Shown here: positions 35,701 through 46,257 of the stretch, piece by piece
How the letters are laid out: every line of letters begins with the position of its first letter
Numbering within the stretch: position 1 is the stretch's first letter
Assembly: GCF_900496995.4 (NCBI RefSeq)
Contig: NW_024470325.1
Location: 591,012 to 655,011, forward strand
Source of the DNA: Aquila chrysaetos chrysaetos
Taxonomy: Eukaryota; Chordata; Aves; Accipitriformes; Accipitridae
Length of the DNA: 64,000 nucleotides
Direction: 5' to 3'
Notes under the pieces: generated by a model
Databases searched by the model: none
Told to the model about the DNA's origin: nothing
The model's input: only the letters and a program-made list of their open reading frames with translations
Made by a program: the position numbers and the translations under genes

Positions 35701-36650
35701 TTGATGTGTAACGAGTGTTGGTAGGAAACTGGTTCCCTTTGTGTTAGTAATGGCAGTAGAGCTGGGTATCCTAGAGACCTGGAGGAAGACAGGGGTGACC
35801 ATGCAGCAAAGATCCTTCCTCAGGGTTGGGGTGTATGGCCACTCACTCTCTGGCTCTTCTGTGTTCATATTATAGGCGATCCCCAACACTGAACTGCATT
35901 TGTCCCTTCTCTGCCCCCACCAGCCCCACGCCCCAGGGCAGCATGACAGTCCTGGCCCTGGAGCTCCTCAGCCAGCTCTTGCATCTCTCCAGCCCCCTTC
36001 CCCTGTGCCAGCTGGGTTCCTGCTGCCTGCCCTGTGATTGCAGAGTCCTCCTTTCCCTGTGAATACCTGGAATTAACGCTTTTGCGTGATTCCGCCTGGG
36101 CAATCTCTCACTTTGTGGAGCTCCGGCCACACCCCAGGCACACGCTGCCCATGGAGATCCCCTGGGATATCCAGGCAGCTACAGATTCCCCTCCTGGAAG
36201 ATGTCTTCTGCCCTGTCACATGTGGGAAAGGACTGGGTTTCTACCTCAGTGACCATTTGTCATCTCCACTGTCACCAGGCACCAACAGGTGAGTCCTAAA
36301 TCCACCCCTCTAGCAGGTCACAAGGTGACAATGAGCTTTTTGCCCTTGAAACCATGGTTCAATAGGCCTGCTGGAGGTGCAGTACCTCGGGCCTGTTCCT
36401 GACACGAGGTTTGGAAAAACAGCCCTACCATCAGGCAGTGCCCAGGGAAGATCCCTTTTTATTACAGAGATGCTATGAGGGAGTCACCTTGGACCCAGTG
36501 CTACAAAGTCGCATTTTTATATGGTCCTCCAGGTGAGACAGAAGAGGTTCCTGCTTCACATGAAGTACGGGAAGTCCAAGTATTGGTCTATGAACATGAA
36601 ACCCCAAAGAGCAGTAACAACAACAATAATAAAAGAAAGCATGGGCCTAG
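35701..36650. other. no gene recognised
   Basis: No domain was identified. Open frames on both strands are short and lack family motifs. Confidence 0.4.
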
Positions 36651-36658
36651 TATGGGAG

Positions 36659-36893
36659 TCACTTGTGGAAAAAGACTGGAAGGTTACTGGTATTGAAAAA
36701 TGTCCATGAAATCACTTTCCTCAGGGCATTTTTGAGCTCCCTGTTCCTCATGCTATAGATGAGAGGGTTCACAACTGGAGGCACCAGCGAGTACAGCACG
36801 GCCACCACCAGATCCAGGGATGGGGAGCAGATGCAGGGGGGCTTCAGATAGCCAATCGTGCCAGGGCTGACATACATGGAGACCACTCAGCCC
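36659..36893 (-). pseudogene. olfactory receptor 3' fragment, OR14-like
   Basis: A minus-strand frame of about 75 codons covers only TM6-TM7 and the C-terminus: VSMYVS, GYLKPP, DLVVAVLYSLVPP and NPLIYSMRNRELK, ending at a normal-looking stop. It resembles the two intact OR genes. OR similarity ends abruptly at about 36893, so the first 75% of the gene is missing. The remaining frame is open, which suggests truncation by rearrangement rather than slow decay. Confidence 0.88.
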
Positions 36894-36899
36894 ACAAGT

Positions 36900-38480
36900 C
36901 AGCAGCCCTAGCCAAGAGAACAAGGACCTCAGTTGTGGGTCCCAGCCCTAACAAAGCCCTTGGCTTTCCCCACCACAGGCTGTCCTATACTGTCCTATGT
37001 CAGTGATCATTTCTCTGCAGACTTTAACTCTCCCCCCTGCTTCCCCAACTCGCTCTGACCCCATGATATCCCAAGGTTTACTGATAACTCTCTGTCCTCA
37101 CTGTTCTTCAAACATAAAGCTGTAGTTTTCTGAGGGTTAGACAATGGCTCTGAGTTCCCCAAAACCCATCTGGCTTCTTTCAAAGCCTTGTTTATGTTCC
37201 TCTAGCCCCCAAGATGTGCTCCTCTAGCCCCAGGCTCGCTTGAATTCTTACGTGCACGGCTCTCTCCCTGCACGACCACGTCTCTCACAAACCCTTCCCT
37301 CTTCCCCCGCAGTGATGAAACTTCACCCCAGGAGGTCTGTGCATCCTCCACACTCATAGATGTTTCCTGAGGTCCATCCAAGTATGGGAAGTGAAGCAGG
37401 AAAAGAGCAAGGTCAGCTCATTTGGCATGATAGCCACCCTCAGCAGCGGGCCTTCTCCATTTTCTAGGCATGCACATATCATAGAAAAATCTCTTTCACC
37501 CCTGACTTGCAGAAGAGGGGTCTTCCTTCCTGACATCTTCCCAGGACACACCTCCTCCTCTTCCCCATCCACAGACAACCACTGCTTTCCATTTCTGGCC
37601 TCAGAGAGGGTTTCAGGATTTGCTAAAGCCATCAGCCACCTCCTTCTTTCTCACTGACACCCCTCGACCCTCTCTCTGAGCCCTACACGTGGCCAATCAA
37701 TCAGTGCTGCTCAGAGCTGCTCGCTCTTCAGAAGAGGCCTTGAGATTCCTGCATATTCCTGGTGCTTATTAACTAGCTTCCTGGCTCTCTCCAGAGCTCA
37801 TGGCAAACGTTGCTGTCTACAACAGGGCCTTTATGACCATCTTTTATGAAATCATTGTCTTTTTAAGATCTTCTCTGCAGAAAGAGTAGCCACAGAAAAG
37901 CACCAAACACACCAGACAGAGTCTGAGTGAAGTGCCAGTAAGAAGCAGCTGAGCAACACCCAAGGCTCTGGCTTCCTGGCAAGGAGTCTCTCCTGTTTGT
38001 CACCTTTTCTCATGAAAGGAGCAGGAAAACTGTCCATCCCATGGAGCTCTGCAGAAGGAAGATGGAGCTGTACATAGCGTGAGGCGATACAAGTGGGATC
38101 AGCAGGTAGAGAAGACTCCTGTAGGGAAGGCATTTTGAGGGAGCACCCTGACTTCACCCAGATAAAAAAGAGACCAGGCAGTGTGCTGACATGATGGGGA
38201 GAAGTGTCCTGGGTAAAAGAGTGTGGATGAGAGAAGGTGGGAGAGATTTGGTTTGCAGAGATTTGAGGTAGTACTTTCCGCGCCTGAGCAGCCTGAGGTT
38301 TGGAGCCGAGGAAAAATATAGAAGCTCTCAAGGACGTTTTGGAATTAGTGGAACTATTAGTAATAGCAGTAACAGGACAGTGCTGCAAGGGAACTCTTTT
38401 GTATTCTCGATGATGAACTAAAGCTATTTAATTTTTCTTTTTACATGACAAAAATAGCTATGAGTTCTCAGGCATTAGCC
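36900..38480. other. no gene recognised
   Basis: No domain, exon or repeat family was identified. Confidence 0.4.
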
Positions 38481-38489
38481 TCTGGTCTA

Positions 38490-39440
38490 CAATTCTTAGA
38501 ACAAGTGTCCATGATGGCACCGCTTGGCAGCTGCTTCATGCCCCTGTCAGTGCCCTGTCCCTGTGCTGGCCCAGCCCCACTGACCATACATGGACGCACG
38601 GCCCCATTGTGCAGGCACAGCATGGGAAAGGGGAGAGTCAGGGGTGGGGACCTTCCCCCCATTGTGATCCTAAAGATGGCCTTCAGATCACAGTTCCCGC
38701 ATGACCTTCCTACTTTTGCAGCTTCCCCAGCACCTGACCCCTGCCCTGCTGCAGCCTTGTCCCATGTGGAGCTTTGCAGAAAGCTCTGCTCCAGGGTCTG
38801 CCAGCGTCTTGGGAAGGAGAGAAGCTGGGTAGGGCTGTCTGTTTTCCCAAACCAGCCTTAGGACCAGCGGGAAGGTGGAGGTGGCCTCACAGCAAATCAC
38901 ACCTGTAAACCTGGGGTGACCAGCAAGCGCTGGAAATGGCCAATGAGAGATGCTGGGGGTGACAAAGGCCCTGAGTCACCTTCGCAGTCTATCCACACTG
39001 CCAACAACACAGACCAGACTCCTCCTCTCCCCTACACCTGCATGTCTTCCATGCTTTCCACAAGCCCTGGCTCTGAATGACAAAACCCTGGTGTGAGTCC
39101 TCGTGCTGCAGGGTCACACACTGCCAACTGTACACTGATGTTTTTTCTCCCCTGGGCACTTTCCAGCCCAGCACTGCTCCCCCTAAACTCTCCCCACTTC
39201 CCTTGACCTCCCTCCACCTCCTCTGCCCTCTTCCCAGCACAGCCCAGTCTGGCATGGCCCCACAGCAGTGCCCACCACAGGGTGCGGCAGAGCTCTGGGC
39301 ACTCACCCCACAGCCCCAGACCCTCTGAAGGGCACAGCAGCTCCTCGGGGGTGGAGAGGGCTGAGCCCCAGGGCTGGGGGGCATCTGTGGCACAAGGCCT
39401 GAGGACATCCCCTTGTGTGATGGAAATGCTGCTATGGAGG
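38490..39440 (-). repeat. duplicated block B' (inverted copy of 5461-6400)
   Basis: The reverse complement matches block A'. Similarity stops sharply at 39440, six bases before the LTR at 39447. The frames differ between copies. Confidence 0.75.
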
Positions 39441-39446
39441 CTGACG

Positions 39447-40000
39447 TGCAGAAAACTGACTCTACAATCAGTGAGGTTATAAAGTAAGTATGTTCATTCA
39501 GTGCTGGGCAGCACGGGGGGTAGTCCCACCAAAGTCGTGCACGCCTGACTCGGCAGTTTGCTTGAAATTTATAAAATCATGTGTTACATATTCACAATAC
39601 GCCTATACATATGCAGTATCCCCGCTGCATATTAAAATGAGTTCCGAGAGGTCATTTCCATAGTCTCCTCTCAACTGTGCTTGCACAGTGCCTCTTTATG
39701 GTGGTCGTCGCAGAGATGAAGATAGATGACTCCGTCACCGCTAGTAACCTCTTTTCTTGCGCAGGCTCAGAGGTTTCTTGGTATTCACCCAAGTTACAAG
39801 ACCAGTCTTGGCTGGCTCTTGGGGCCAGCTCCTGCTTCTTATCAGGAACTGTCTCTGCCTCATTGGCTGGTTCTTGGTACCAGCTCTTCTTATCAAGGCC
39901 TGTCTCTACCTCAGCTAATTTCAGCAATGTAAGCGCTAAACATCATCTTTCATCCCCCTTTATTATGTCTACTGAGATTCTTTTGACTCCCCTTGTCTCA
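39447..40000 (-). mobile_element. solo LTR (family 5) at a duplication junction
   Basis: On the minus strand it begins TGAGACAAGG and ends GTCAGTTTTCTGCA. Before the end it has an AATGAA poly(A)-like signal and a cgtgctgcccagcactgaat U5-like region typical of avian class II LTRs. Flanks are CTGACG and GCACCA, with no target-site duplication. It lies between block B' (edge 39440) and block B (edge 40001). Confidence 0.7.
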
Positions 40001-40360
40001 GCACCAGCAAAAGCTCTGCCTCCCCTGGGCCCTCTCTCCCCTATGAGAGAGGTCTTCCACCAACCCCACCCTCCTTCCACCTCCAGCTTTGGCTGCTGCG
40101 TGTGCCTGGCCTGCCCGCTTGCCTTCACCACTCACCTTTGTAACTGAGGCCCGACACATATCTTGGCACTCCCACTGTAAGCTGGCACCCACCCCACACC
40201 TGGAGTCTACCTGGCCATGGAGGCAGGCAGAGGACAGGTCCCCTCTGCCTGGTGCTGGGCACAGCTTTTCCCTGGGAATGTCCCCCAGGAGCTCTCTTCA
40301 TGTGTGTGTCAGCCTGTGGCCTGGCAGGGGTGGAACTGGGACAAGGGCTGCTGGGGCAGG

Positions 40361-40433
40361 GCTGAAGTAGCTCAGCTGGGAGAGCGTTAGACTGAAGATC
40401 TAAAGGTCCCTGGTTCAACCCCGGGCTTCAGCA
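40361..40433 (+). tRNA. tRNA-Phe (GAA), copy B
   Basis: 73 nt. The acceptor GCTGAAG pairs with CTTCAGC plus A, the D-arm is GCTC/GAGC, the anticodon is GAA, and the T-loop GTTCAAC is normal. It is better preserved than copy A because the TTC of the T-loop/B box is intact. It lies 377 bp upstream of a tRNA-Ala gene on the same strand. Confidence 0.92.
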
Positions 40434-40810
40434 ATGATTTGCTCCTGTAGATTTTTGCAGAGACTGCCTGGCTACTTCCAGCCTGCCCTGGCCCTCCTTG
40501 CTCCTTCACCTCTTGCCAGAGCACTGCCCGTGCACTGGAGCTGCAGATCTGCAGGTTAGAATGAGCCTTCCTCTTGCACTGCAAGCCCCCAGCCTTCCCC
40601 TGGACAGGACTCTCCATTCAGTGCTTCTTTGGGGTGGTCTCCTGCCATCCCTCCTTCCCTGCTCCACAGCACTTGGCATCTCTCCTTTGTGGGGTCTCTG
40701 CAAAGGACCCTGTCTCTCTCCTCTTTGTCATTCTCAACGGGGCACAGACTGCTCCCCTTGTCATAGACACATCACGGGAGAAGAGTGTGTCTCCTGCTGG
40801 CAGGCATCAA

Positions 40811-40882
40811 GGGGATGGAGCTCAGTGGAAGAGCACCTGCTTCGCATGTGGGAGGTCCTGGGTTCAATCCCTGGCATCTCCA
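40811..40882 (+). tRNA. tRNA-Ala (CGC), copy B
   Basis: 72 nt, same sequence features as 16588-16659: acceptor GGGGATG, anticodon loop TTCGCAT, T-loop TTCAATC. Several stem G-U pairs leave its activity open. Confidence 0.87.
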
Positions 40883-41707
40883 GGGGTGGTGCTTTTGCCC
40901 TGACTGCCCAGCCTCAGGCAGGTGTGGGCTGGAGCTCAGGCACTGCTCCTCTCCAGGCCCTGTGCGCCTGCCCTGCCCACCCAGGGCTTGGCTGTGAGGT
41001 GGGGAGGGCTGTGTGTGCTGCCTCTGCTGAGTCCCCTCTTGGAGGAGAAGCAGGCAGCTGTGCTGGACCTGAGCCCAGGTCACTGCCCTGCATCCTAGGC
41101 CCACCCCACCCAAGGACAATGCTTGGCAGCAGAGTGTGCCTGTGAGGAGACCTCAGGGAGGGCATAGACAGCAGCAGCACGCTCAGGAATCCTTTCTGGC
41201 TGCACTGGGAGATGTGGTGTGAGGGTGCTGGTCCAGCCCAGGTGTCCTTTGGGACCAGAGCGACACTGCTAAGGGGCTGAGATTGTTGTGTCTCCACTCC
41301 AGGCGGAGATCCCATACCACATGGGAAGCACTCTGTGCCAGCAGGTAAGGCTGTCTGGCCTGGACGAGCATGGGCAGGGCTGTGGGACTCCCAGCTGGAG
41401 TTTTCTCTCCACTATCCTTCCACCATCGCCACTGGCTTGAGCAGAGCCTCAGCTCAGGGAACCTGCCTGCTGTCCCAGAGGCATGCCCATTTCCCCACCT
41501 CCATGACTTTGTTCTCTGCTCCTCCTGATCAGCCTCAGGAAGATGCCCTGACACTTGGGCAGGCAAGCACCAGCTCCGGGTCAAAGCTGAACACAGCTCT
41601 TCTATTACGAACAAAGATGATGCACAGCGTAAAAATGGGAATACAAATAGAGGAAATTCCAGGCGGTTTCTGTTGCCCATGGGCCAAGGGACATGGTTCC
41701 CTGGTGC

Positions 41708-41954
41708 TCACGGCTCTCCCAGCTCCACAGACCTCTTCTCCCTCCTGGCTGCACAGCAGGGATGGGCTCTCATGGCCTGGGGCTCTGGGACTGTTGTGCA
41801 CAGAGCTCCGGTTGTCACAGCCGCTGTGTCCTCAGGGGGATGTGCCAGAGACACCTCTTCAGCATCATCATAGCCCAGGCTCCCCAGGGACAGGAGCCAC
41901 ATGTCTCTTCAGCTCCAGGGACCCCAGCACTTCTCCAGGAGCGCAGGCTGGTCC
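41708..41954 (-). pseudogene. WC1/CD163-like receptor, distal tail exon (frame-broken?)
   Basis: Minus strand. An acceptor (TTGCAG) at 41955-41960 precedes a frame GTSLRSWRSAGVPGAEETCG. The family motif GYDDAEEVSLAHPPED appears shortly after, but in another frame, so a one-base change (or a different acceptor) is needed to join them. The YDDAEEV motif is typical of WC1 and CD163L1 cytoplasmic tails. The 3' end is uncertain; the motif frame closes at 41708. Confidence 0.5.
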
Positions 41955-42183
41955 CTGCAAGCAGCAAGGCAGGACAATGCAGTTCGGCCCATGGGGTCTC
42001 TACATCATCTTCCTCCCTGCTCCTCACCACATTCAGCTCCTTCTCCTACCCCTAGTCCCTCCAAGGAAGACTCCCAGGACAGGTATCCCCCTTCCCAGGA
42101 AGCTGGGGTCTCAGGACAGCAGTGACTTGGGTGGCACCAGGGATGGCACCCCAGGAACCAGCAGTGCTAAATTTCCCTCTCAC

Positions 42184-42336
42184 CTCCGGGTGCATCCCTG
42201 GGCTCTGCTCCCTCCTCTGGCTCCCTGAGCATTTCCCTCTCTCCCTGCCCAGGGGCAACATCCTCCACGGGATCAGAAACTTCCCTGGCATCATCATAAC
42301 CACCTGCTGGGTCACCTCCAGGTGGGACAAGAACAT
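42184..42336 (-). CDS. WC1/CD163-like receptor, tail exon with YDDA motif
   Basis: A 153-nt minus-strand exon (acceptor CTCTTTTCAG, donor GTGAGA, phase 1 both ends). It encodes DVLVPPGGDPAGGYDDAREV and then an acidic, Pro/Glu-rich stretch. The YDDA-EV motif matches the intracellular tyrosine motif of WC1/CD163-family tails, where phosphorylation or endocytosis signals reside. It follows the exon at 42544-42627 in frame. There is no counterpart in copy A. Confidence 0.75.
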
Positions 42337-42543
42337 CTGAAAAGAGAGCGGAGCTGTTGACAGTGAGAAGATACGTCCTGCAGAGCAGAGGGAAGATGCG
42401 CAGGGACACAGGGCTGAGACACTGGTGTTGGCAGCACCACAGGAGACCCCCCCATGTCCTCCCCATCTCCAGCGGTGACACTGAGTGACACCTCTTTCCA
42501 TTACTTGTCTTCAGCGAGATCAACTCCTTCTTGCCTCTGGTAC

Positions 42544-42627
42544 CTGGCGCTGATCCCAGACCATCCTCCTCCTCGCTGACCCCCGGGTAGGGCTGCAGCT
42601 GGGTAAGGGACTCCTCTGAATAGGAGC
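42544..42627 (-). CDS. WC1/CD163-like receptor, acidic tail exon
   Basis: An 84-nt minus-strand exon between TCTCTGCAG and GTACCA, phase 1 at both ends. It encodes 28 residues beginning GSYSEESLTQLQPYPG and ending in a Glu-rich run. The composition and phase fit a cytoplasmic tail exon. Support is splice sites, phase and context. Confidence 0.65.
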
Positions 42628-43062
42628 CTGCAGAGATGCACAGTGGCTATTGCAAAGTGAGCCCCACTGACCTGGCTCGTGGCCAGTGCTGCTGGGGAAG
42701 GGGGACCCACAGAGCTGGGGCTGCATGGGGAGGAGGGCTGGGAAATCACCCTGCCTCCCTGGGGCAAACCCTGTCTCAAAGGTGCTCCCAGAGCTGCCCT
42801 AGGACAGCCCCTTCCCTCACTCCACGGGTGTCACATGGGGAGCAGGGGCAGGAAGAGAGGGGCTGTCCCGCTGGGACAGGCAAAGCTGTTTGTTTGGGAG
42901 AAAGATCCCCTTCCAGGCCCAGGACCTGGATGGTCTCCCCACAGACCACGTGGCCCCAGTGTCACAAGGACCATGGGCTGGGGGGCTTCAGGGAATCAGC
43001 CCGGGGTTGGGGCCAGGGGAAAGGGTCCTGCACATGTGCCTCCAGGGAGGACCCAAACCCAC

Positions 43063-43158
43063 CTGAGCGACCAAACCTCGCCTGCTTCTCCCACACTGGG
43101 CTGTAACCGATCTCCTCGTACAGGGCCTCAGGGAAGGGCTCCTGAGCACTCCTGGAGC
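43063..43158 (-). CDS. WC1/CD163-like receptor, tail exon with YEEI/YSPV
   Basis: A 96-nt minus-strand exon (acceptor CTGTCCCCAG, donor GTGGGT, phase 1). It encodes SAQEPFPEALYEEIGYSPV followed by a basic end. The two tyrosines (YEEI and YSPV) are only five residues apart, so they are not a canonical ITAM but could be SH2-binding or sorting motifs. It splices in frame from the transmembrane exon at 43893-44030. Confidence 0.75.
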
Positions 43159-43892
43159 CTGGGGACAGAGGCAGGGCTGGCAGAGGGACAGGCAGAGGGG
43201 CAATGGGATCACACTGCGCTGCCCCAAACCTGTTTCTTGGGCCAGGCCAGGACTGGCCCGACGGCACAGCCCCACTGCACTGTCCAGGCACAGCTGCCAC
43301 GTCCCCAGTGAGGGCAACATCGCTGTGGAGATTATCTGGGGCAGCGTCTCCCTCGCATCATCCCTTCGGAGACAGCGCTCATGCCCCTCTGGCCCCTGGG
43401 TCATGCCCCCCTTGTCTGACCCTGGAGCAGCTCCCATGTTTTCTCCACCTGGAGCTTTCCCCTATCTGCCCCACGGGTCTAGGGTAGCCAGGGGGTGGGC
43501 AGGGCTGGGCAGAGGAGACGGCCTGGGGGCCTGACACCACGGAGGTGGACCCTGCTGCCCTGCACTCCTCCCATCATCTTCCTTGTCCCAGAGACCGCCC
43601 CCCAGCACTACCCAGAGCACTGCCAGTCTTGGCCATCTCCCTTCTGCTCACATCTCCCCCAGCCCCACTCTGCCATTTCTCTCCTCACCCCATCGCTACC
43701 TCCCCCCGCCTCTGGGCTCTCTCCACCCCTTGCTGCTGGTGCCCCACAGCCAGGCACTCAATGGGGTGGTACATGGGACTGCTGGCAGCACACGGTCTCA
43801 TCCCCCCAGCTCTGCCTGTGCCCCTCACTGACACCCTGCAGCCCTTCCAGGAGGTATCTATCTCCCCCTGGGAGCGCAGTGGAAAGACCAAC

Positions 43893-44030
43893 CTCTGCGC
43901 CCAGCCCTGGTGCTTAGTGCTTGCCCAGCCAGGAGGGCCAGGAGCAGGCAGAGAAGGGCCCCCAGGATGATGCAGATGATGACGGGCACTGAGACTCTCC
44001 CGCTGCCACTCACACGGCCCTGGGGGGAAT
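43893..44030 (-). CDS. WC1/CD163-like receptor, transmembrane exon (copy B)
   Basis: A 138-nt minus-strand exon nearly identical to 13366-13503: DSPQGRVSGSGR, then the SVPVIICIILG hydrophobic helix, ending STRAGRR. The acceptor and donor are conserved. Upstream on the minus strand, the duplicated sequence stops 120 bases later at the provirus (44150), so no SRCR exon or start accompanies it. As it stands this copy is a 5'-truncated gene holding the membrane span and tail only. Confidence 0.8.
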
Positions 44031-44149
44031 CTGTGTGGGCAAGAATATGGAAAGGCCAGCACCAGGCCTGGGTGAGGTGGAAAAAGCACCATTCCTGACC
44101 CCCATCACACAAGGCAGCAGGGGGGTGGAGGGCCACATGGATGAGCGAT

Positions 44150-44730
44150 TGTCGTGGTTTAACCCCAGCCAGCAACTAAGCACCACGCAGCCGCTCACTC
44201 ACTCCCCCCCCACCCAGTGGGATGGGGGAGAAAATCGGGAAAAAGAAGCAAAACCCACGGGTTGAGATAAGAACGATTTAATAGAACAGAAAAGAAGAAA
44301 CGAATAATGATAATGATAACACTAATAAAATGACAACAGCAATAATGAAAGGATTGGAATGTACAAATGATGCTCAGTGCAATTGTTCACCACCCACCGA
44401 CCGGCACCCAGCTAGTCCCCCGGGCGGCGATTCCCCGCCCCCCCTTCCCAGTTCCTATACTGGATGGGACGTCACATGGTATGGAATACCCTGTTGGCCA
44501 GTTTGGGTCAGGTGCCCTGGCTGAGTCCTGTGCCAACTTCTTGTGCCCCTCCAGCTTTCTCGCTGGCTGGGCATCAGAAGCTGAAATATCCTTGACATTA
44601 GTCTAAACACTACTGAGCAACAACTGAAAACATCAGTGTTATCAACATTCTTCACATACTGAACTCAAAACATAGCACTGTACCAGCTACTAGGAAGACA
44701 GTTAGCTCTATCCCAGCTGAAACTAGGACA
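44150..44730 (-). mobile_element. ERV 3' LTR (family 1, subgroup I)
   Basis: 581 bp. It shares diagnostic bases with the solo LTR at 24650-25229 (for example CCACGACA end, CCCGTGGG, GTGACGTCCC, AACAGGGTATT) and not with the provirus's own 5' LTR. Confidence 0.88.
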
Positions 44731-45264
44731 GTATCCACCCCTTATTCTATACCATTGACGTCATGCTCAGTTCCTATACCTTTAGTTACATCCTGGTTAA
44801 TCATCATCAGCTTTTCCATCCCTTTGAGACATATGAACAATGATATAATTATATATATGTATACATACACAGAGATATCATTCTTTTAGTTTATGGGTTA
44901 TGTTCATTAAATGTTCGTTGAGTTCATTTAGTTCCTGACTCTGGGCTCCATTTGTCATACCAGCCTTTCTGGGCAGGAGGGATGATGCAAAGTCCTCTCA
45001 GTCGGTAGAGCAGAGTTGGGCTTCAGTGCAGTGTGACGAGCAGGTGACATTGGACGCAGCAGGAGGATGGTGTGCACCGTTGGATTGTTGCATGCTGGAG
45101 TCAGTTCTGGTTCCATCACTACCGCGCTTTGCTCAGTTTTTATCACAGTTCTTTCTTGCTTGATCTAAGTGACTCTTACTATAGTACTATGGATATAGCA
45201 TATAACAATTATAGTACTGATAACATACAGTAGCAGGGTTATATAGCAACTAATATCATACAGG
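44731..45264 (-). other. ERV 3' untranslated region
   Basis: AT-rich sequence between the pol end and the 3' LTR. No env-like frame was seen. Confidence 0.6.
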
Positions 45265-46257
45265 TTAATCCTGGCTATTCTCACCTAAAATCAAATCCCC
45301 TTGAGGCACACATTGGACTTCCCCATCTTTTCGCATCACCCACCAAGTGCACCCAGGCCCTTGAGCAAAAGCAATCCCACAAATGGGTTTCCCACCTTTG
45401 GCTGAGGCAGGAGTAACCCAGACTGTCTTCCCTAACATATTTTTTATGTGCACTACAGGGACTTTATCCCCTTCTACAGTACGTAAAAATTCTGACTGGG
45501 CAGGGCCACCCCGATTGGCAGATCCTCTGGTGTTGCCTAACCAGGTGGTTTTTGCTAAATGTGTATCCCAATGTTTGAAAGTTCCACCCCCCCATTGCTC
45601 TCAATGTAGTCTTTAACAGTCCGTTGTATCGCTCAATTTTCCCAGAGGCTGGTGCATGATAGGGGATGTGATACACCCACTCAATGCCATGCTCTTTGGC
45701 CCAGGTGTCTATGAGGTTGCTTCGGAAATGAGTCCCGTTGTCTGACTCAATTCTCTCTGGGGTGCCGTGTCCACCATAGACCTGCTTTTCAAGGCCCAAG
45801 ATAGCGTTCTGGGCGGTGGCATGGGGTACAGAATATGTTTCCAGCCATCCGGTGGTTGTTTCCACCACTGTGAGCACATAGCGCTTGCCTTGGCGAGTTT
45901 GTGGGAGTGTGATATAGTCAATCTGCCAGGCTTCCCCAAATTTATATTTCAGCCATCGTCCTCCATACCACAGGGGCTTTAACCGTTTGGCTTGCTTAAT
46001 TGCAGCACATGTTTCACATTCATGGATAACCTGTGCAATAGTGTCCATGGTCAAGTCCACCCCTCGGTCACGAGCCCATCTCTATGTTGCATCTCTTCCC
46101 TGATGGCCTGAAGCATCATGGGCCCATCGAGCCATAAATAGTTCACTCTTAAGTTGCCAGTCCAGGTCCACCTGAGCCACTTCAATCTTGGCAGCCTGAT
46201 CCACCTGTTGGTTATTTTGATGTTCTTCAGTGGCCCGACTCTTGGGTACGTGAGCAT
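45265..46257 (-). pseudogene. ERV integrase region
   Basis: Minus-strand frames at 46051-46257, 45464-46060 and 45265-45453 together cover an integrase. There is a zinc-binding end (HECETC), and the catalytic core has QIDYITLP, then ESDNGTHF, then a glutamate in SGKIERYNG, consistent with the D,D,E triad. A C-terminal region follows (TVWVTP, GDLIL). At least two frame changes split it, so it is inactive as it stands. Confidence 0.82.

Larger units (their letters stand above)
40001..44149 (-). repeat. duplicated block B (inverted copy of parts of 13240-17475)
   Basis: The reverse complement of block A, lacking A's 13725-16009 but containing 2.2 kb (41577-43797) that A lacks. It begins exactly at the LTR edge (40001) and ends exactly at the large ERV (44150). 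Confidence 0.85.

Noticed and set aside
41335-42228. 297-codon plus-strand open frame
   Set aside because: Low-complexity Pro/Ser composition, no homologue recognised, and opposite the receptor tail exons.
43063-43158. Canonical ITAM in the receptor tail
   Set aside because: The two tyrosine motifs are too close together for the ITAM spacing; only separate tyrosine motifs can be claimed.
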